64,000 nucleotides of DNA, taken from Vanessa cardui (taxonomy: Eukaryota; Arthropoda; Insecta; Lepidoptera; Nymphalidae). The notes beneath the pieces were generated by a model. That model saw nothing but the letters and a program-made list of their open reading frames with translations, ran no database searches and was not told the DNA's origin. Location of the stretch: NCBI RefSeq assembly GCF_905220365.1, contig NC_061153.1, positions 3,616,001-3,680,000 on the forward strand, given 5' to 3'. The first letter of the stretch is position 1. Every line of letters begins with the position of its first letter. Shown here piece after piece: positions 30,559 to 38,977 of this stretch. The position numbers and the translations under genes were made by a program.

Positions 30559-32691
30559 ATGGAAAGCAGGAATATTCTCTCGCCCTCTCAATTCGGCTTT
30601 CGAAAGGGTTTGAGCACTCTTGATAGTCTCAGCATTCTCACGACAGACATTCGAATAGCCTTCTCTAGCGGAGAGTACCTCGTGGTTGTTTTTCTAGATA
30701 TTTCTTCGGCATATGACAATGTTCTTCTTCCGGTACTCAGGCAGAAGCTGCAACAGCTGAGTATCCCTCCGAGGATAACTCATTTCATATGCAGTCTGCT
30801 ATTTTGCAGATCAATTTCCGTTAAACATCAAAATTGTATTCTTCCCCCCAGGTTTGTCTGGAAAGGTCTCCCGCAAGGATCAGTTCTAAGCCCTCTGCTT
30901 TATAGCATTTATACCCATGATCTCGAATTGTCAGTGAATAACTTTTGTAACATACTTCAATATGCTGATGACATTGTTTTGTATTTTAAATCTTCTTCTG
31001 TTCAAAATTTAACTTTGCATCTAAACTCTGCTTTACATTATCTTGACCTATGGCTCTCTGACCACGGCTTGTCTTTGTCTATTGAGAAGACTCAGGCAGT
31101 TGTTTTCACTAGAAAAAGACAAATTCCGGTCTTCCACTTGTTTTGTGGGGATCAACGTATCAACTTTGCCAACAAGACGAAATTTCTAGGCATTATTCTC
31201 GATAACAAACTGAATGGAATTTGTCACTCTGAGCATGTTATTAAAAAATGTGAAAAGAGTATTAACGTCCTTAGAGCAGTCTCAGGAGTCTGGTGGGGAG
31301 CTCACCCCTATTCTCTTAAACTACTGTACAATGCAATAGTTCGTAGTCATTTAGACTACGGACTGTTTATCTTAGAACCCCTAAGTAAATCCGTGTCTGA
31401 AAAACTCAACAAAATTCAATACAAATGCCTCAGAATAATCCTAGGAGCTATGAAAACTACTCCCACTAACGCTCTGCAGGTTGAATGTGTTGATCCTCCG
31501 CTTCAACTAAGAAGACAATTTTTATGCGACCGTTTTGTAGTAAAATCTTTACAGTTATCCTCTCATCCTCTTTGGTCCCGTCTAAGCGAACTGTCCCAAC
31601 TCTGCGTTCGCTCTAGAAGCCCTTCCTTATTATTAGATAGTTTTTTAAAATTTACAACACTCCCACACCCTATCTTAAGGTTCCAGTCAAATCCTCTTTT
31701 TTCCACTCCATTTAGATCTTTTGTCTATTATCCATCTATTATTACAGATCTTGGTCTTATTAAAGGGGCCCCTGATTCAAACTCTAAATTTCAAAGATTT
31801 CTTTATCAAAATTGGTCAAATCATTTACTTATATTTACTGATGCCTCTAAACTATCCCCTGACAGTTGCGTCGGCTCAGCCTGTTGGATACCCAAATTCA
31901 AAATTGTTCTTCAATTTAAATCCCCTCCTGAAACATCCATCTTTTCTGGTGAAGCAATTGCAATTTTAGAAGCCATCCTTTTCGCCTACTCCCATGACCT
32001 CAAACATACGATAATTTTGACAGACTCTTTGAGTTGTCTGTTGGCTATTAAGGAAAATCCGTTTCGTAGTAAACGAAAGTTTTTCATCATCTTTAAAATT
32101 AGGGAAGCATTGTTTTCCTGTCATCAAAAGAGATTGGAATTATCACTTGTCTGGATACCAAGCCATTCTGGTATTCCCGACAACGATGCAGCAGATTCGT
32201 TTACTAAATCTGCTATAACAACTGGCTCTCTTGATCACTTTAAAAATTCAACTCAGGACTTGTGTGCTCTAGCGAAAACTCATCTTGTTAAATCCTGGAA
32301 CTCTGATTGGGAAGTATCATCAAAATCTAAAGGTAGATTTTACGCAACTCTACAACCAGTTATTCCAAGGCGTCCTTGGTTTTCTCATCACAGGCAAGCT
32401 AATCGTTGGGTCACCACAACTATCTGCCGTTTACGCCTTGGACATGCATGTACGCCCGTTCATCTATGTAAAATTAGAGTTAGAGATCACTCTTTGTGTG
32501 AATGTGGCCTTGACGAAGGTTCCTTATCCCATATACTGTTTTCTTGCCCCAAACTCCTCCATCCTGTATACGACGCTCTCCCTCCCAAAGTTCCTCGCCC
32601 TATTAATGTTGAATATTTGTTAATGTGTGTGTTTAGTCCACTTTGTAAATTTTTATGTAAATATATTGAGCGTAATAAAATTAAGTTGTAA
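30559..32691 (+). CDS. LINE family D ORF2, reverse transcriptase and RNase H (large open part)
   Basis: A 710-residue open frame in the same frame as the preceding part, separated from it only by the TAG at 30553-30555. Order: RT QFGFRKGLSTLDSL, VVFLDISSAYDNV, GLPQGSVLSPLLYS and the catalytic LQYADDIVLYF. The thumb follows (IQYKCLRIILGAMKTTPTNA). An RNase H1 domain at about 420-550 has IFTDASK, the GEAIAILEA glutamate, TDSLS and VWIPSHSGIPDNDAAD, so all four acidic/histidine signature positions are present. A C-terminal CCHC-like motif, CECGLDEGSLSHILFSC, closes the protein. The RNase H places the element in the I group. Confidence 0.9.
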   Translation: MESRNILSPSQFGFRKGLSTLDSLSILTTDIRIAFSSGEYLVVVFLDISSAYDNVLLPVLRQKLQQLSIPPRITHFICSLLFCRSISVKHQNCILPPRFVWKGLPQGSVLSPLLYSIYTHDLELSVNNFCNILQYADDIVLYFKSSSVQNLTLHLNSALHYLDLWLSDHGLSLSIEKTQAVVFTRKRQIPVFHLFCGDQRINFANKTKFLGIILDNKLNGICHSEHVIKKCEKSINVLRAVSGVWWGAHPYSLKLLYNAIVRSHLDYGLFILEPLSKSVSEKLNKIQYKCLRIILGAMKTTPTNALQVECVDPPLQLRRQFLCDRFVVKSLQLSSHPLWSRLSELSQLCVRSRSPSLLLDSFLKFTTLPHPILRFQSNPLFSTPFRSFVYYPSIITDLGLIKGAPDSNSKFQRFLYQNWSNHLLIFTDASKLSPDSCVGSACWIPKFKIVLQFKSPPETSIFSGEAIAILEAILFAYSHDLKHTIILTDSLSCLLAIKENPFRSKRKFFIIFKIREALFSCHQKRLELSLVWIPSHSGIPDNDAADSFTKSAITTGSLDHFKNSTQDLCALAKTHLVKSWNSDWEVSSKSKGRFYATLQPVIPRRPWFSHHRQANRWVTTTICRLRLGHACTPVHLCKIRVRDHSLCECGLDEGSLSHILFSCPKLLHPVYDALPPKVPRPINVEYLLMCVFSPLCKFLCKYIERNKIKL

Positions 32692-33170
32692 ATATTTTTG
32701 TGATCGTTCTTATTTGTTGTATTTATAATTATTTTATATGTTTATCTAATTATGTATATATTATTGTATTATGTTGTCTTAAATTTTCGCGATTATTACA
32801 CATTTAAATAAAACTAATTATAACGGATGAATCGCGTATATTAACTGGTTCGCGTATATTAACTGCTTCGAGCACTTTGCAGTGTTCGTGGTCACGTGCA
32901 GTGCTCGAAACGTCGGGATGTTTAAAAATAATTAATATACGCGATTCATCCGTTATAATTAGTTTTATTTAAATATTATTGTATTGTTTTAGGTTATGGG
33001 TTAACAAAGAGTCCACTGCTATTGTGCCCTTAAAATTAATTTAAGCCTGCAATCTCGACTGCACCGTCCATTCTCCATCGTGTCTTCTCCATCGCACGTG
33101 ACATTGGCGAAATAATCTGTGCCCTTTTGGCACAAAGAAAAGTCATAAAAAAAATAAATAAAATAAAATT
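32692..33170 (+). other. LINE family D 3' UTR and A-rich tail, interrupted at 32760-32985
   Basis: It matches 3529-3769 of the truncated copy: TTAGGTTATGGGTTAACA, then GCCTGCAATCTCGAC and the terminal TTTGGCACAAA block followed by an A-rich tail (33147-33170). A 204-bp element has inserted inside it. Confidence 0.8.
32771..32974 (-). mobile_element. 204-bp foldback element with inverted hammerhead-like hairpins
   Basis: The element is bounded by an 11-bp target duplication ATTATTGTATT (32760-32770 and 32975-32985). The empty site is present once in the truncated LINE copy near 3600. Inverted ends: TTTAAATAAAACTAATTATA on the left and its complement on the right. The left end extends further, to ATGTTGTCTT, which is the complement of the right end of the 955-bp element at 10225. 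The centre holds the hairpin CGAGCACTTTGCAGTGTTCG in inverted orientation (32869-32888) and a second half copy (GTGCTCGAAACGTCGGG). It is a minimal, non-coding member of the same family. Confidence 0.75.
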
Positions 33171-33468
33171 TTAAAGGTTATACAGTAGAATTCATTTATA
33201 ACGACGTCGCTTATAACGACTAACCGTTTTTAGCGTCGATATTATTTACTCATGTTCGGCTTAATAGTTAGATACTGAGAAAATGTAACCGTTTAGTGCG
33301 ACTTCGGTTTGAGCGACAAACCGTTTATAGCGACCATTTTTTACGATAATTCGTCCGTTTAAAACGACGCGCCGTGTAGGTAACGAAAGACCAATACCTC
33401 GGCCCCCTCACTTTCCCCGCGCGCTTCACCGTTCAATTCTCCTTATTTATGCGCGTAAATCATAGTTA

Positions 33469-33903
33469 GTGTTTGTCACCTATTACGACAAGTTTATAAA
33501 TTGCTATAAAATAAGTTCTGTGAAAAGAAAGTGTTTTACAATTGAAGAAAAGAGTGCAATATTACACAGATTAGAAGCTGGCGAATCAAACGCAACCCTC
33601 GCAAAGGAATTTGGAGTATCTCATTCTACTATATCAACAATAAAAAAGAATAAATACAAAATCGAGCCGCTATTTAATGCCAATGTTTTAAAATGCAAAC
33701 GTGTGCGAACTTCCACTCATGAGCAGTTGGATAAGGCATTGTTACAGTGGTTTAAGCTTCAGCGCGACCGGGGAATACCTCTTAATGGACCTCTGCTACA
33801 AGAGAAAGCAAATTTTTCAAGATTCAAGATGCCTGGACTCAACTCAAGCAAGGAACAATTTTTAACTGTTACAAACATGCTGGTTTTGTCCGAAGCAATA
33901 TAG
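33469..33903 (+). pseudogene. Tigger transposase, N-terminal CENP-B-type DNA-binding domain
   Basis: The frame reads KRKCFTIEEKSAILHRLEAG, then LAKEFGVSHSTISTIKKNK, a CENP-B-type helix-turn-helix. The second helix-turn-helix follows (LDKALLQWFKLQRDRGIPLN). The frame then reaches the deletion junction near 33840-33860. The first residues before KRKCF are probably untranslated. The catalytic D-D-D domain is absent. Confidence 0.8.
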
Positions 33904-34328
33904 AATTTACCATAACTTCAGATGATTTTAACGAAGAAGACGACGTACCGCTGAGTATTTGGGCGAAGGCTATTGATAATCATCAGTTACCCATAACAAA
34001 CGAGGAATTTGAACAATACGCGCGTGTCGATGATGCTGTCGCCACTTGTGAAGAGCCGTCTGATGAAAACATTGTGGATAATATCATCGCCGACGATGCG
34101 AATAGCAAAGATAGCGACGGTGGTGATGACGAACCAGAGTTTTATCCAACCTTGAGTGTATCTGAAGCTCTGAAGGCTGCGGAAACGCTTAATCTTTTTG
34201 TTCAGACTAACTTTGATGATGACCATATGAAAACAATGATGTCACAAATTCACAATGCTGTCCGAAGTTCTTACTACCGAACAAAAGTCTGTCAAAAACA
34301 AACCCAAATAACAGATTTCCTACGTTAG
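33855..34328 (+). pseudogene. Tigger transposase, C-terminal tail
   Basis: Another frame picks up with NCYKHAGFVRS, then DDVPLSIWAKAID and an acidic region. LSVSEALKAAETLNLFVQ and the terminal QTQITDFLR end the protein, the typical C-terminus of Tigger/jerky-type transposases. The join to the N-terminal half is out of frame. Confidence 0.75.
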
Positions 34329-34589
34329 TGACAGTATTACAGTACATCACGTACCTATGTTTGTAATTTGGTATGTACCACTTATTTGTGTACATATAAG
34401 AATAATTAAAATAAACATGTGTAACTGATTCCTACAACATGTTTTATTTACCTAAATAAGAAAATCAAACTTTCGCACTTATAATACATAATTACATACA
34501 TGTGTAAATATCCGTTTTATACGACATCCGGTTAGTACGACATAATATCGCCGGTCCTTTGAAGGTCGTTATATCAGGATTCTACTGTA

Positions 34590-35984
34590 TTTTCTTATTT
34601 TACAATGTTTATCTTAGTAAAATTAATAAAACTGTAAATTACTTAATTTGAAAGTGTTAAAAGGGAAAAAAATGTCATTGTGACATGGTTGACTTAAAGA
34701 TTTATTTATTGGAGCTTAAAATTATTATATTTAATTTCCAAGAGGTACGTATACATAAAGTTATTATTACACTAAGTATACGATATAATTGCAAGGACTG
34801 TAAGTAAGAATGTTAGAGTTTAAAACAAGTATAAACAATTAATATCGTGTATAATTAAAGAAATTTGAGTTTAACTGTGAGTAACATAACCTTCAAGTAT
34901 TTTTAGTTGAATTTTCCTTACAATTTTACGTTAACATACTTATACATTTTTAGAACAACTATCACTAACTCTTTATAAGTAAAAAGAATTTGCAAAGACA
35001 TTATATATTTATAAATTTTTACTTTCATTTCCTGTTTATATTTTTACGTTTCAATTATTTTGTTATATTGATAATACCTAAATGATTTGTTTATTTCATT
35101 ATTTAATAATAATCATATATAATTTGGTGTATATATTTAATGGCAATTATATCTCATTGTCATTATGTATATGGACCAAATTATATTTATATTATTTGAT
35201 TCTATAACAAAGAAACTAGCGCCATCTCAAACCCAACCATAGAACTTAGTTAAACCTTTCATCACTAGATGGTGCTTTACGATACGCGACCAAAGCTGAA
35301 ACGCGCTGGCAAGATTCGCTCACGAATAATGACCTGCTCGGTGTGTTTAAATACTTGTATCGAGTCTTAGGGATCTTGATAGCTGCAAGATAGTGCTTCC
35401 ACACCTGCTGGGACTTTATTTGAAGGCTTTCCAAGAAAATACTCGCTTCTAGATACGAGTGCTACCGGCTACTTCCACCTGGTGGGGTAGTCTGCTGGCT
35501 CCGTACTTAGAGGTGCATTCGCCTATTTGTTAAGTGTAACCACCCGTACGATGGAAAATAAACCGCATTTGTAAGAGCAATTAGTCTTGTCTTTCCGAAG
35601 AGTATCCTCCACAAGACATCACCCCATTACAATTCTTTTTTGTGAATGTTTGAATAAAATTACTGTTTGCGATTACAGTTTCATAGAAGAAATACAAACC
35701 TGGATACTATAATAAATATAGATATGCAAATACATTAAGCGGATTACATTGCTCGATAACCTTGACGATCTAGCCTTTGTAACATTGTTTATAAATAAAG
35801 CGCCCTCTGCTGAAAGAGACTCATACTACAACAAAATTTATTGATGATTATTCAAGATTACAGATGCGACGCAATATTGTACAGTATTTGTTCAATTAAT
35901 TCTGTCTCTGAGAGGCAATAAGTACTTTTTCTTATGAACTAAGTAATTTGTGTCGAAACTCACATTACGTATTTCTTTTTGTTT
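34590..35984. other. Non-coding AT-rich region; possible solo LTR at about 35200-35635
   Basis: No gene is supported. Bases 35215-35635 have higher GC and an AATAAACCGC polyadenylation-like stretch near 35560, which could be a solo LTR, but I found no bounding duplication. A 10-bp inverted repeat, AGCGCCATCT/AGATGGTGCT, spans about 35220-35278. The rest is simple AT-rich sequence. Confidence 0.35.
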
Positions 35985-36455
35985 GATATGAATACTTTTA
36001 ATTATTATTTTTTAATTTCAATTAAAATCTATTTTTTTCTTTTGTTTTATAAAAACGATTAAACACTGAATATTTTTCAATATTTAAATAATAATTATCG
36101 GTCTAAATTTAAAAATGAGAGACGGAAAACGTATTTATTTAAATTTTTTTTTTCCCCAAAAATGCCTCAAAAACTAAAAAATCTTTATGAAACTTGACCT
36201 GCAGACTATTTTAAAAATATAACCGTTTTCTTAGCTTACCAAAAATGTATAAAAAGAAGGAATTTATTTTAAAATAAAATCACCAGAAAGGACGCTGGTG
36301 GACATTCGTATTCGAACATGATCGAATTCGTACTAAAGATCGCTCTTTAAAATTCTCACAAAATTAACTAATTAATGCGGATTCAGCAATCGCGTCTTGT
36401 TTGGAAAAGAACTCTGAACCATTAGAAGCCAAATTCGATCAAGATGGGATTACTA
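35985..36455 (+). repeat. Fragment of the composite element (third copy)
   Basis: It repeats the AT-rich block found at 9650-9925 and 16970-17225 (ATTAAACACTGAATATTTTT and so on). The segment with AGAAAGGACGCT and GACATTCGTATTCGAACATG follows, then TTGGAAAAGAACTCTGAACC as at 17660. The terminal block with the hairpin is absent here. A short frame (SCLEKNSEPLEAKFDQDG) runs through its end; its meaning is unknown. Confidence 0.6.
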
Positions 36456-36492
36456 ATTATCATAATGACATGTTCATTGGAGTGAGTAAAGG

Positions 36493-36775
36493 TTATGATG
36501 ACCAGGTCCGTGACCAACTAATTCTATTATTAAGAAATAATAGAATTACTCAGGAGAGATTAGTTTACAAAATTTGCCTTTTTGATCACGGTTGTTACTA
36601 CAGAATACTAGCTGAAGGTCTTATGATTACCAGGTCAGCAACCAACGGTTTTCAATAATGGAATTATTCAGGAGGACCCAGTTATCAACATTTGGCTGAC
36701 TCATCACGGATGCTACTACAGAATACAAGCTAAAGATATTATGATGACCAAAGACTCTGGTTCTAACATTTATCA
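36493..36775 (+). repeat. Two diverged tandem units of about 150 bases
   Basis: Each unit has the order TTATGAT(G/T)ACCA, GAATTA(C/T)TCAGGAG, then CACGG(T/A)TG(T/C)TACTACAGAATAC. A 12-bp inverted repeat (ATTCTATTATT/AATAATAGAAT) lies near 36520-36548. No coding function recognised. Confidence 0.55.
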
Positions 36776-36939
36776 CTCAACGTTTTTTGTTTATGAATAT
36801 ATTAAGGAAAATGTAGTTTTCAATATTTATCTTATTCTGTAAAGATGCTTTACGTTAATACGTAAGTTGACAGGTATGGAAAAGTGAGTAGTTAAAAGCA
36901 ATAGTCGTCGCCCAGTTGTGTAAATTCAGCCATAATTTA

Positions 36940-37600
36940 TTACAATTTTACTACAAAATTAATTTAAAATAAAGTTAAAAATTATACATAAATCAAAGTA
37001 AAGCAAAACCAAGTACAGTTAAAAATGAAGTAAAAGTAAAAACAAAGTGAAGTAAAACAAAATACAAGTAAAAAAGTAAAACAAAACAGATTAAACAAAA
37101 TCAACTAACATACAAAAGTAAAAAAATACATATAATACTCAAAATTAATTGAAATAAAACAAAATACCTAATGAATGGAAAACGTAGAAACATAGACAAT
37201 TAAAATACAAAAAGTATAAAATGATAGTTGAAACAAAGTGAAATTAAAGAAAAGACAGTTCAAAAGTAAAACGAAGTAAAAAGTGAAGCAAAACAAAATA
37301 AAAGTGAAAAGTAAAAGGAAACAAGTAACCAACGTATGAATTACCATAAAAAAATGTCAAGGGTAAGTGAAATAAATGAAAATGCTACTTGCATTTTGAT
37401 TAAAAAGTAAAATGAAGAAACAAAGTCACTTAAAATACAAAAAGTATAACATTCTTAAAGCAAAGTAAGCTAAAAAAATACAAGTCAAAAAGTATAGCTA
37501 AACAGAAAGATAAAGTAGGTGTAAGTGAGGTAAAAAAAAATACAAGTAATAAAGAAAAAAAATAAAAGTAATAAACAATAGAATTAATAAAGTAAATTAA
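36940..37600. repeat. A-rich degenerate tract of AAAGTAAAA-type units
   Basis: About 650 bases, strongly biased to A on the plus strand. Irregular repeats such as AAGTAAAACAAAATACAAGT recur throughout. It lies directly beyond the 3' end of the minus-strand transposase-nuclease gene, whose transcript would therefore have a U-rich 3' flank. Confidence 0.7.
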
Positions 37601-37627
37601 AATACAATATGTGCAAATTAAAAATCA

Positions 37628-37790
37628 GTGAAATCTAAAACCCGTGAACAGGTTGGTTGGTCGCTATTTGGGTTTGGGAACTGTGTCGACTGTTCGGTTT
37701 CTTGAAGTTCACTTATATCTGGTTCTTGTGACTCCTCAGAAGTTTGCATGATTTTTCTATCTTCTTTCTTTTTTATAGCCTCTATATAGC
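37628..37790 (-). CDS. Likely C-terminal tail of the transposase-YqaJ protein
   Basis: An open frame reads YIEAIKKKEDRKIMQTSEES, then an acidic, glutamine-rich tail, and ends CSRVLDFTDF with a TAA. It sits one frame away from the preceding segment, which ends at 37782. YqaJ-type proteins of this architecture commonly end with a similar YI-EAIKKK segment, so a frameshift near 37795 probably separates the two. Confidence 0.45.
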
Positions 37791-38977
37791 CGTATATTTA
37801 TACGAGGGATCTCTAATTGGCATATTTCGGGTATAACGTGTATCCAGCAGCTCTGGCAAAACACAGTTTAAATAAAAATTACTCAATTTTGCTTTCATTT
37901 TATTTTCAAAAAAGTCATCATCTCTATTAATGTATTCAACTTTAAAGGGTTTCAACTCACTGGCCCATACTCCAAATAAACATTTAGCCATTCGAGTCAC
38001 ATGTAATTGGCCTTGAACTTGGTAATACCAATTGTGGGATTTATTGACCTGTAAAGCACCCGATTTATCTGCTACCCAAAAATTTACTTTTTTTTTAATA
38101 TGGCTTCTTCAAGCCCTATCTTGAACGCCGATAGTGGACATTTCACTTCCACTATCATATCTTCGCCAATAAGGCCATCTGGTGTAGCACCCAGGTACGG
38201 AATTTCGGGGTCAATAAAAAGTCCGCATGATCTTATATTAACTTTTTCTTGTTTGGACAACTGATTCAGCGCTTTCTTTTCGCTTTCTCTGCCGTGCTGT
38301 AAAGGTGCAGCATCTATATTAATTTTATATAGCAGTTGTTTGACCAAACTGGCACAGCTAGTATCCGGCCTCATTTTAATTATCCTGCCAAAATTAGAGG
38401 CCGTCAATAAGGAGCGTCGAAGTTCAAGCCACTCACTTGACTCGCTCTGTAAAATGGTCCGCCTTTCAATTTGTCTTCGTTGTTCAGTCGTTTTTTGTAA
38501 ATTAGACAAAAAGGTTTTCTCCATTTCTTTTAAAATATTATCGCTCACATCTGGCTTAACACTGCGTTCACCATAATCTTTTTCCAAATCTTTCGTAACC
38601 GCGCCTGCAAGTGTATGCCGTTTTGAATAATAGAGACTTTTCACGCTTCTCCTCTTTTTCCCATATTTTCTGTCTAAGGTGTTAATTTTGCCCTTGGGAC
38701 TTTTGCCAACTATTGTTTTGTATAATATGGTAATAGGTTTCCTTTTTGTGTTAAAATTAACAGCTGACGCTGAACATCGAGTGTTGTATCCGCGCCGGCA
38801 TGAGTAATTTACTCTTTTACCACCAACAAATTTCGCTGCAACGCTGTGAAAACTTTCCACAATATTACTATCTACATCATGTACGAGACTTCTGGAATGT
38901 CCTGCAATAGTATTGATGTAGTAACATATTTTTTGCCAAAGGGCACTTGTAAAAAAATCTTGTGGTATGTTTTCTTC
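37782..38977 (-). pseudogene. Transposase end and YqaJ-type nuclease domain (gene resumes after the LINE)
   Basis: After the LINE the gene resumes with EENIPQDFFTSALWQKICYY. The transposase ends with SLVHDVDSNIVESFHSVAAK, whose glutamate is the probable third catalytic residue, and KFVGGKRVNYSCRRGYNTRC. The YqaJ exonuclease/recombinase-type domain follows at about 150-400 of this segment: LRRSLLTASNFGRI, HGRESEKKAL, LGATPDGLIG and VEVKCPLSAF, the PD-(D/E)xK pattern. At about 38085-38093 a run of A (T on the plus strand) causes a frameshift. The C-terminal part (NFWVADKSGAL, HNWYYQVQGQLHVTRMAKC) continues in the next frame. A homopolymer error in the assembly is possible. Confidence 0.8.

Larger units (their letters stand above)
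33183..34587 (+). mobile_element. Tigger/pogo DNA transposon, internally deleted
   Basis: The ends CAGTAGAATTCATTTATAAC (33183) and, in reverse complement, CAGTAGAATCCTGATATAAC (34587) are Tigger-type terminal inverted repeats. TA flanks both sides (33181-33182 and 34588-34589), as expected. Inside are the N-terminal DNA-binding part and the acidic C-terminal tail of the transposase. The DDE core is deleted, so it could move only with a transposase supplied elsewhere. Confidence 0.9.

Noticed and set aside
35200..35640. Solo LTR
   Set aside because: Composition and a polyadenylation-like site fit, but no TG...CA limits or target duplication could be shown. Left as a note only.
36940..37600. 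CRISPR-like or satellite array
   Set aside because: Units are irregular in length and sequence with no fixed spacer; simple-sequence drift explains them.
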